A DNA stretch of 13,144 nucleotides, taken from assembly GCA_045118335.1 (NCBI GenBank), contig JBGUXY010000050.1:1-13144 (forward strand), written 5' to 3'. The first letter of the stretch is position 1, and the number at the start of each line of letters is the position of its first letter. This DNA is from W1P20-047 sp045118335 (GTDB taxonomy: Bacteria; Actinomycetota; Coriobacteriia; Coriobacteriales; Eggerthellaceae). Positions 1 through 5,796 of the stretch are shown piece after piece. Below the pieces are notes generated by a model that was not told the origin of the DNA, made no database searches, and saw only the letters and a list, made by a program, of their open reading frames with translations. The translations under genes and the position numbers were made by a program.

Positions 1-39
1 ATTCATGAATACGAGTCAATCGTCTACGGGCAAACTGAC

Positions 40-1866
40 TCACCGGCGCCCGATGGCATCTTCCATGGTATCGTTGTCCATCACGATTTGCACGGCCCAA
101 GGTGGGGCGGGCGCTTCGTGGCGATTCTCGTCATAGAAAACGAACGCCGTACGGTATGCGGGCATGTACTGGGGATACGTTCCGAAACCATCGGTGAAGT
201 ACACGACACCGCCTAGGTCGTGGAATGCGCCTTGCTCCACGAGGGCGTCCACGTAGGCGAACGCCGGGCGGAAGTCGGTACCCCCGCCACCGGCGACGCG
301 CATGCCGCGGCCCCACCTCTCCAGCTCGTCGAGGTTGGTGATCCGGTCGTCTGTCTGCACTTGGGCATCGCACTGCAGAATGCGCACATGCACCTGGTCG
401 AAGAAGGCCTCGGTTTCCTTGAGGATGTCGAACGTGCACGTCACGAAGGCACGCACGATATCGCCTTGCACGCTCGCAGACGTGTCGATGACGATCACGA
501 ACTCGCGCACACGGCGTTCCTCGCGGTATTCCAAAGGCTCTATCAGGGGCACGTTGCCATAGAGTTCGAGCCCATAGGTGTAAAAGACGTTGTCGAACTC
601 GTCGTCAGACAGGCGCATCACTTCTCCGGGATGGGAAAACTGGCGCAAGAAGGCAGCATAGTCGGCGCGTCGTCGGGCGCTGTCCTTCAAATCGTCCACG
701 AAGCCGGCGAGTTTGTTGCCGCGGCGGGCCGATAGAGTTTGCAGGTTCACGGCCAGGCTGGTGGCGACCTGGCGCCATTCGGCTTGCTGCTGCTGCATGC
801 TCGGCTGCTTGACCCGCCCGAGCTCGAAGTTCTCGCGAGAGGCGCTCACCTCAGTGGACGCGTCGCCTGCCGCGCGTCCCCATTGTGGGCCTTCGGCCCT
901 TGCCGTGCCCCGAGCGGAATCCGTGGTGCTCGTGCTGTCGGTTCTTTTCGCGTCAGCCGCCCCTGCGCCGCTTTGCGTGGGAGCGTTTGCGCAATGCTTT
1001 TCGTTTTCCATCTGATTCGACGTTGCAGATGCAAGATCGCCTGTTGCAGCGTGGCTCTGCCCTAAGGTTGACGATTCGCTGGAGCTTCGGGCCCCCATCG
1101 AAGCGGTTGAGGCATCCGAAGGATCGGCATCGGCTCTTGGGGCATTGTTCACGTCATCTGGCTCATCGTCGGCATGCGGGTTTTCTTCGGGGTTGCCCTG
1201 CTCCCCCCGCTCGGGGTTGCCTTCGTGCTTTGGGCTTCCCTTCGACAGGGAGCTGTCGGCGTTTCCGTCCATGCTGCCCACACCGCCTTGTGGGTCGGTA
1301 CCCTCGCCGGTGCCTTCGCCCTGCCTGTCGTCGCCTGACTGGGCGGGAGCGTACCACAGGTCGTGCGAGTCCGAGCGAAAAAGCCCCATCCACGCGCCGG
1401 CTGTATCTGCCCACCATCCGTCGCGCAAGCGCCGATAGACCCGCTCTGCGCTGATGCGGCAGCCCATGTCCTGCTCGATTCGCCGTAGCGCCAAAGCGGT
1501 TAGCGTGCCTTTTTCGTCGGGTAGGGCGTCCAGCAGGTCGATGACCATGCGCTCGGCGGCGATGTCGCAGGCCAGGTTCCACAGCGGCTGGTCCACCGAG
1601 GCGCTCACGTAGGGATGCAGAAACAGGCAGTGCGCCACGCAGTGCAGCAGGTTTCGCTTGGGGGCGATGCCCGTGCGCTTGAAGCGGGCCAACAGGTGCT
1701 TGGGGTCGAACGCAAGAAAATACCCATCGGTGGCAAAGGATGTCGTGAGCTGCATGGGGATGACGTGCAGCCGCCCGACGGCAGCGGAAAGGAAATGGTT
1801 GTCGGCGAGCACGGCGGCCTTTGCCAGGTCGACGACCTGCAAAGCCAAATCCTCCCTGTCTGCCAT
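40..1866 (-). CDS. VWA-like / DUF2201 family putative metallopeptidase
   Basis: A 608-residue protein. The N-terminal part (about residues 10-170) resembles the DUF2201 putative metallopeptidase domain: HCVAH at 75-79 gives an HxxxH metal-site-like motif, followed by an Asp in LWNLACDIAAE (D101). The C-terminal part (about 450-600) is a von Willebrand A-like domain with MIDAS residues DTSAS (461-465), GGTDF (T530, D531) and FTDG (D559). Between them lies a low-complexity Ser/Gly/Glu/Asp-rich linker (about 176-345). The family often works beside a MoxR-type AAA+ ATPase; none is inside this window, though one could lie beyond position 1. I chose ATG 1866 because the conserved domain starts just after it; only a weak GGA lies upstream. 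The frame stays open to 1998, but that extension looks unlike the family. The family fold is clear; substrate and biological role are unknown. Confidence 0.88.
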   Translation of the reverse strand: MADREDLALQVVDLAKAAVLADNHFLSAAVGRLHVIPMQLTTSFATDGYFLAFDPKHLLARFKRTGIAPKRNLLHCVAHCLFLHPYVSASVDQPLWNLACDIAAERMVIDLLDALPDEKGTLTALALRRIEQDMGCRISAERVYRRLRDGWWADTAGAWMGLFRSDSHDLWYAPAQSGDDRQGEGTGEGTDPQGGVGSMDGNADSSLSKGSPKHEGNPERGEQGNPEENPHADDEPDDVNNAPRADADPSDASTASMGARSSSESSTLGQSHAATGDLASATSNQMENEKHCANAPTQSGAGAADAKRTDSTSTTDSARGTARAEGPQWGRAAGDASTEVSASRENFELGRVKQPSMQQQQAEWRQVATSLAVNLQTLSARRGNKLAGFVDDLKDSARRRADYAAFLRQFSHPGEVMRLSDDEFDNVFYTYGLELYGNVPLIEPLEYREERRVREFVIVIDTSASVQGDIVRAFVTCTFDILKETEAFFDQVHVRILQCDAQVQTDDRITNLDELERWGRGMRVAGGGGTDFRPAFAYVDALVEQGAFHDLGGVVYFTDGFGTYPQYMPAYRTAFVFYDENRHEAPAPPWAVQIVMDNDTMEDAIGRR

Positions 1867-2085
1867 GATTCCAGGTCCAATCTGCACTCTTGCGTCCAAT
1901 CGCCGCAAAGGCGGCCTTTGCAATGATAGCACGTGCCAAGCGCGCACTGTATTTGGCCTGGAATCACAAAAACAGGATGTGTTTCCATGTTTTGCCAACC
2001 GTCGGTTTCGTTTGTCGCCTCGTCAAATACCAAGACCGCTGCAGGCCTTGCGGGGAATTTGCCCAAGCCCGCCCTTTCCCCTATG
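1867..2085. other. intergenic leader of the VWA gene, no gene seen
   Basis: Roughly 220 bases separate the VWA gene start from the hairpin at 2086. Frames crossing it have no Shine-Dalgarno sequence and no recognisable protein, so I read it as the 5' region of the VWA gene. I could not identify a convincing minus-strand -35/-10 pair. A TATCAT hexamer is present, but the hexamer 17 nt upstream of it is TACAGT, a poor -35. Confidence 0.5.
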
Positions 2086-2126
2086 AATCTCTAGGAGGCC
2101 GCCATGTCGGCGGCCTCCTAGAGATT
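2086..2126. terminator. 18-bp perfect inverted repeat; hairpin without U-tract
   Basis: The arms 2086-2103 and 2109-2126 are exact reverse complements around a 5-base loop (ATGTC). The structure begins 48 nt past the stop of the zinc-ribbon gene, so it may end or protect that transcript. No T-run follows on either strand, so it is not a textbook intrinsic terminator. Each arm contains AGGAGG. On the plus strand this is followed, 5 nt later, by ATG in the loop and by TAG five codons on; a similar arrangement exists on the minus strand. Terminator, 3'-end stabiliser and translational attenuator are all possible. Confidence 0.5.
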
Positions 2127-2174
2127 GGGGTTAAAGTATTGGAAAGGGGAGCAACAAGCAAGGAAAGGATGCCG

Positions 2175-2540
2175 TTAGGCTACCGCGGGGATGGTTGCGG
2201 CCAGCTGGGCTACCATCTCCTCGGACATGTAGCGCTGGCGCTTTTGCGGCACTGGGCGGGCGGACTTGCGGGTGGAGCGAACCTTCACGGGGCGAAGGGC
2301 GGCGCTCATGCGAACCTCTGCCTGGGCTGCACGCTTTTCGGTGTTGGCCTGCGGGAGGGCGATGTGCATTCCGCAATGGGGGCATACGAACATGTTCGGG
2401 CGGGTGGTGCGGCCGCAGCGCGGGCAGTGGCAGTCGTGAGCTTTCTGGCTTTCGTGGTAATTGCAGCGCTCGCGGGCGATCACGTTGTGGCGGGCATGGG
2501 CTGCGTGCTTGCATTTGTCATCGTGGTTGCGGCGTTTCAT
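2175..2540 (-). CDS. small basic zinc-ribbon protein, function unknown
   Basis: A 121-residue protein. Residues 37-58 form a zinc ribbon with knuckles C39-P-R-C42 and C53-P-H-C56 separated by a ten-residue basic loop. The N-terminus is rich in His, Lys and Arg, with extra Cys at 10, 26 and 37. The C-terminal half (65-105) is strongly basic (KVRSTRKSARPVPQKRQR), which would suit nucleic-acid or ribosome contact, but that is inference. ATG 2540 is chosen because AAGGGGA lies about 6-8 nt upstream; an upstream in-frame ATG at 2576 has no ribosome site. Two GTTGCGCAAC-type palindromic sites lie upstream (2601-2620 and 2689-2698), and a strong hairpin lies downstream. I do not recognise a named family. 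Confidence 0.72.
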   Translation of the reverse strand: MKRRNHDDKCKHAAHARHNVIARERCNYHESQKAHDCHCPRCGRTTRPNMFVCPHCGMHIALPQANTEKRAAQAEVRMSAALRPVKVRSTRKSARPVPQKRQRYMSEEMVAQLAATIPAVA

Positions 2541-2600
2541 TTTGGTCCCCTTCCTTTTTCCTTGCGATGATTGCATGGTAGGAGGGGTTTTCGGTTTTAA

Positions 2601-2620
2601 GTTGCGCAACAATGCGCAAC
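2601..2620. promoter_or_regulatory. tandem GTTGCGCAAC palindrome, candidate operator
   Basis: A perfect 10-bp palindrome GTTGCGCAAC (2601-2610) is followed directly by AATGCGCAAC (2611-2620), repeating TGCGCAAC exactly one helical turn later. It lies about 60 nt upstream of the start of the zinc-ribbon gene, a plausible operator position. The same motif recurs at 2689, 7893 and 13060. The cognate regulator is unknown. Confidence 0.45.
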
Positions 2621-2688
2621 TCTTGGAAATGGCCTTTGAACAGGTAAAACGATGAAACGCTACACAGGGGTGCGAAAAGTCGTCGAAA

Positions 2689-2698
2689 GTTGTGCAAC
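2689..2698. promoter_or_regulatory. GTTGTGCAAC motif, candidate operator
   Basis: The near-palindrome AAGTTGTGCAACTT (2687-2700) differs from perfect symmetry only at its central TG. It sits between the stop of the barstar gene (2705) and the zinc-ribbon gene, 88 bp from the tandem site at 2601. Confidence 0.4.
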
Positions 2699-2704
2699 TT
2701 CGGC

Positions 2705-2971
2705 TTATCGCACGATGGTCTCGATGTTGTCGAGCTGTTCGTCGGCTCGCGAAAGCACCCGGACAAGACGGTCGAACCATTCTTTGCGGGCACTTTCACT
2801 GTCGTCGCGGCTTACCAGGAATCGCACGTCGCCATCGAGGTCGCCCAAACAGTCCCACAGCGCAGAGAGGTTTTGCCCATAGTAGTCGGGGAAGTCGAGT
2901 TGGTCGGCCAGCAGCTCATGCACTTCGGCCAGCGTCGTGAAGTCTTGCTCTTCAAGGATGATCTCGAGCAT
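2705..2971 (-). CDS. barstar-family ribonuclease inhibitor
   Basis: An 88-residue protein, the same size as barstar of Bacillus amyloliquefaciens. The hallmark helix-2 region PDYYGQNLSALWDCL (28-42) matches barstar PEYYGENLDALWDCL almost position for position. D40 corresponds to barstar Asp39, the residue that occupies the barnase active site. Two other interface positions differ: barstar Asp35 is Ser36 here, and barstar Glu76 falls on Arg75. It should act in the cytoplasm as the immunity protein for the barnase-like nuclease encoded 117 nt upstream on the same strand. The ATG has AAAGGA 7 nt upstream (plus-strand 2979-2984). The gene follows the toxin, so it may be co-transcribed or have its own promoter in the 117-nt gap; I saw no clear one. 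Identification is strong. Confidence 0.93.
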   Translation of the reverse strand: MLEIILEEQDFTTLAEVHELLADQLDFPDYYGQNLSALWDCLGDLDGDVRFLVSRDDSESARKEWFDRLVRVLSRADEQLDNIETIVR

Positions 2972-3088
2972 GTCTGGGTCCTTTCAGCTGGTCAAAGGGT
3001 AATGTGGCGAAGGCGTTTCTTGGTCGAGTGGGGAATCATCTGGGAAAAGGGGCGTTTGCAGCCACCTGCTTCGAGGGTTTCCCCGTCG

Positions 3089-3673
3089 TCAATAGAGTCG
3101 CTCGAACGTCGAATAATGGTCTTTCGTGTAATAGATGAGCCCATCGTTGGAAAACACGATGCGTTCGCTTCCGCGGTAACCGCCATGGTAGTTGATGTCG
3201 CATTCCGTCCACGTGCGGCCTGCCTTGTCGGGCAGTAGGCCGTCATCGTTGTAGAACTGGCTTCCTCCGATGCTCATGCCCGGGCATACCTCGTCGAGGT
3301 TGCCTTCGCTGGCAACCCAGCCGGCTTTTTTCGCCTTCGTCTTGCTGATGAAGTTCGGGGGAAGATGACCGTATGTGTGGATGTAGAGCGCCACCTCGTC
3401 TTTGCTGGTGTACGTTGCGTTCTCGTCGACCGTGACCTCGTCGATGTCGGTGGGCTGTGCGGAGTCCAAGGCGCCGGTTTCCGACTGCGCCTCGCCTTGT
3501 TGCGCGATTGCCGACTCGCTGTTTGGCGTGCCCTCTTGCTGGGGCGCGGGTTCGTTCGCGTCGTACCCGTCGTCATAACCTTCGACGCACCCGCATGCGA
3601 AGAGCGCCAGCGCTGTGATGATTGCCCCGAAGAAGATGAAGCGGGCGAAGATGTTCGTACCTGTCGTTTTCAT
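3089..3673 (-). CDS. barnase-type secreted guanyl-preferring ribonuclease (probable lipoprotein)
   Basis: A 194-residue protein. Residues 1-27 look like a lipoprotein signal peptide (positive n-region, hydrophobic core, LFAC with C27), followed by an acidic Gln/Ser/Glu-rich linker (about 28-90). Residues 91-194 align without gaps over almost the whole of barnase. The catalytic set is intact: K111, E157, R167, R171 and H186 correspond to barnase Lys27, Glu73, Arg83, Arg87 and His102. SIGG, GRTW and DINY blocks are conserved. D143 replaces barnase Arg59, a barstar-contact residue, and C130/C158 replace Ala46/Ala74. The enzyme should cleave single-stranded RNA outside the membrane or after delivery. 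ATG 3673 is preferred: it begins a normal signal peptide and lies 6 nt after a perfect TATAAT. A GTG at 3697 would extend it by eight residues but lacks a ribosome site. Confidence 0.93.
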   Translation of the reverse strand: MKTTGTNIFARFIFFGAIITALALFACGCVEGYDDGYDANEPAPQQEGTPNSESAIAQQGEAQSETGALDSAQPTDIDEVTVDENATYTSKDEVALYIHTYGHLPPNFISKTKAKKAGWVASEGNLDEVCPGMSIGGSQFYNDDGLLPDKAGRTWTECDINYHGGYRGSERIVFSNDGLIYYTKDHYSTFERLY

Positions 3674-3679
3674 GCCCCG

Positions 3680-3685
3680 ATTATA
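3680..3685 (-). promoter_or_regulatory. TATAAT -10 box of the barnase gene, leaderless start
   Basis: A consensus TATAAT on the minus strand, inside the palindrome GATTATAATC (3679-3688), ends 6 nt before ATG 3673. Standard spacing would put transcription start on the A of that ATG. No Shine-Dalgarno sequence fits between. No good -35 is seen 16-18 nt upstream (AGCCAA at 17 nt). Confidence 0.5.
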
Positions 3686-3875
3686 ATCCACGGCCACAGC
3701 CGTTGGCTACGAAGAGCGCTCATCTGCGAAGTTTGCTGTACGTGGGCCAACGATAAGGAGCGTTACGACTTGGCAGGGCATCGTGCAGGATATGAGTCAA
3801 AGCCGTGTTGCAACCTGGTGCGTTTCGCGGTGTTTTCGGGTAAACTCATGCGTAAGACCAAAGGAGTATACGCAT

Positions 3876-5702
3876 ATGTCACACCAGACCAAGCGTGAAG
3901 GCGCAAACGTTCGCCTGAGCAATCCCGATTATTCCGCATCCGACTCAGCGGACCCCGACATACGCGCGGATGGGTCGGAAAGGCCTGTCGGCAACCCCGT
4001 CAGGCCAGGCGAATGGCTCTATTCGGCGGAATATGCCGATTGGGGCATTGCCGAGGAGCTTGCCGATATCATGACGTCTCGTGGCAATTCGATGGGGCTC
4101 GAAGACCAGGGGGACGACGCTTCGGGCAGCTTGGGCGGGGAGCCGTTCGCGCTCGGTGTGCAGTCGACGCAAGAAGGTCTTGCCGATGCCCTCAGGGGTC
4201 AGGCGGCCGAAGACGACGACGATGACGAGGACCTGAACTGGATTCACGGCGACCTCGACGAAGACGACGACGACATCGACGACAACGTCAACGACATGCA
4301 TTCGGTGGCGTTTCGCCGCCGCGAAGAGCGTCAAAACGCACCCGACCCCACGGCGGCACAGGTCGTACGCAGCAACTTCACGGTCATTGCGGCGGTGATA
4401 GCCGGCGTGACCGTGGCCTGCGTGAAATTCCTCGCATCGTTTTTCACCGGGTCGGTGGCGATGTTTTCCGAAGGCGTGCATTCGCTTGTCGACGCATGCA
4501 ACGATTCGCTGCTGCTGATCGGCGCCCGCGCTTCAAAGAAGAAGCCCGACATCGAGCATCCTTTCGGATTCGGGCGCGAGTTGTATTTCTATACGTTCGT
4601 GGTGTCCGTCGTCATCTTCTTCTTCGGCGGCGGTTTTACCATCTACCAGGGCGTGAGATCTTTCATAGCCGGTGGCAACGTGGTCGAAAGCCCTATCGTC
4701 GACTACCTGGTGCTCGTCATCGGCATCATCTTGGAGGGATTCTCGTTTTCCGTGGCGTGGTGCGACGTCAAGCGTGCACGGCAGGGGCGCAGCCTTATGG
4801 ATTACATCCGCGATTCGAAATCGCCCACGAACTTCACGGTGTTGCTGGAAGACACTGCGGCCGAACTGGGTATGATCATCGCGCTTCTGGGCATTTCGCT
4901 ATCTTTGGCGCTCGATATACCGCGGCTTGACTCGCTAGCGTCCATAGTCATCGGCGCGCTCATGGCCGCTATCGCAATCGTGCTGCTCCGCGAGACGCGA
5001 AGTCTTCTTATCGGCGAGGGCCTCACGCGTGACGAGATCGAGGACGTGGTGTTCATCGTGGAGGAAGACCCGTCCGTCATCAAATGCGGGCGCGTGCTGT
5101 CCATGTACATGGGGCCCAACGACATGTTGCTGAACCTGGACGTGACTTTCGACGACGAGCTGGACGAAGGTGACGTGCTCCAGGCCATCGATCGCATCGA
5201 AGCGGAGCTCATCGACGATTTCCCGCAGTGCTCTGCGATCTTCGTCGAAGCCGAATCGCTCAACCAGGTGTATCGCCAACGCCATGACCGGCGCCAGGCC
5301 TTCGAGGCAGAGCAGGAGGACGAAGAGGAACGCGAACGTCAGCTCGAGAGGGATCGCGAGATAGAGCGCGAGCTGGCCCGCCGCAAGGCCGCGAAGAAGA
5401 AGGCCAAGGCGAAGGCGGCGAAGAAGAAGGCGAAGAAGAAGGCGAAAAAGCGCGCGCAGGCACACGCGGAAGCCCTGGCCGGCATCGAGGAGGCAGCTCG
5501 CGATGCGCAATCGGTTTCTGTGGAGAACAGTTCGTTTGTGGACAGCTCGTTTGCCCGAGTGTCGTCGGTATTGGATGTGTTCACGAGCGCGGGATCGAAC
5601 GGCAGACTGGCGAACGAGGGCGATGATGATGCATCCGATATCGCGCCATCGGATCTTCCGGCGGGCGTTCGGGAAACCTACGGTTCCAAAGACGATAGGT
5701 AG
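3876..5702 (+). CDS. cation diffusion facilitator (CDF) transporter with charged terminal extensions
   Basis: A 608-residue protein, about twice the usual CDF length. Residues 165-380 are the membrane domain (about six helices). SEGVHSLVDACND (198-210) carries the TM2 metal-site region, with H202 and D206 in HxxxD spacing; HPFGFGRE follows at 228-235. LLEDTAAELG (323-332) is the TM5 region, of the ED type seen in ZnT9-like members. Residues 380-460 are the cytoplasmic regulatory domain. It probably exports Zn2+ or another divalent metal; metal specificity cannot be read from the sequence. Flanking it are an acidic N-terminal tail (two Asp/Glu runs at 112-119 and 127-140) and a C-terminal Glu/Arg helix (475-503), a Lys/Ala run (504-526) and a Ser/Asp-rich tail. 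ATG 3876 has AAGGAG at 3861-3866, 9 nt upstream, so earlier in-frame Met codons are rejected. It converges with elp3. Confidence 0.9.
   Translation: MSHQTKREGANVRLSNPDYSASDSADPDIRADGSERPVGNPVRPGEWLYSAEYADWGIAEELADIMTSRGNSMGLEDQGDDASGSLGGEPFALGVQSTQEGLADALRGQAAEDDDDDEDLNWIHGDLDEDDDDIDDNVNDMHSVAFRRREERQNAPDPTAAQVVRSNFTVIAAVIAGVTVACVKFLASFFTGSVAMFSEGVHSLVDACNDSLLLIGARASKKKPDIEHPFGFGRELYFYTFVVSVVIFFFGGGFTIYQGVRSFIAGGNVVESPIVDYLVLVIGIILEGFSFSVAWCDVKRARQGRSLMDYIRDSKSPTNFTVLLEDTAAELGMIIALLGISLSLALDIPRLDSLASIVIGALMAAIAIVLLRETRSLLIGEGLTRDEIEDVVFIVEEDPSVIKCGRVLSMYMGPNDMLLNLDVTFDDELDEGDVLQAIDRIEAELIDDFPQCSAIFVEAESLNQVYRQRHDRRQAFEAEQEDEEERERQLERDREIERELARRKAAKKKAKAKAAKKKAKKKAKKRAQAHAEALAGIEEAARDAQSVSVENSSFVDSSFARVSSVLDVFTSAGSNGRLANEGDDDASDIAPSDLPAGVRETYGSKDDR
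5385..5453 (+). repeat. lysine/alanine codon repeat within the CDF gene
   Basis: Reiterated AAG and GCG/GCC codons encode residues 504-526 as alternating Lys-rich triplets and Ala. The DNA is an irregular purine-rich tract prone to slippage, so length variation between strains is plausible. The protein segment resembles low-complexity basic tails that bind nucleic acid or acidic surfaces. Confidence 0.7.
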
Positions 5703-5796
5703 ACGAGCCCGGGCGACATGGGCTGTGGATGCGCAGGTTGCGATACGACAAAGGTGGCGTCGGCAGCTATTCGACTGGCAGTAGAGTGCGGTGCGG

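Noticed and set aside
4..6. Possible start codon of a downstream minus-strand gene at the left edge
   Set aside because: Only two codons would fall within the window and no Shine-Dalgarno sequence precedes it.
3807..3814. GTTGCAAC upstream of the CDF gene as a fifth copy of the palindromic motif
   Set aside because: It lacks the central YG dinucleotide, so the half-site spacing differs by 2 bp; it is only an 8-mer and could be chance.
3842..3846. TAAACT (3841-3846) as the -10 box of the CDF gene
   Set aside because: No -35-like hexamer lies 16-18 nt upstream and there is no extended TGn element.
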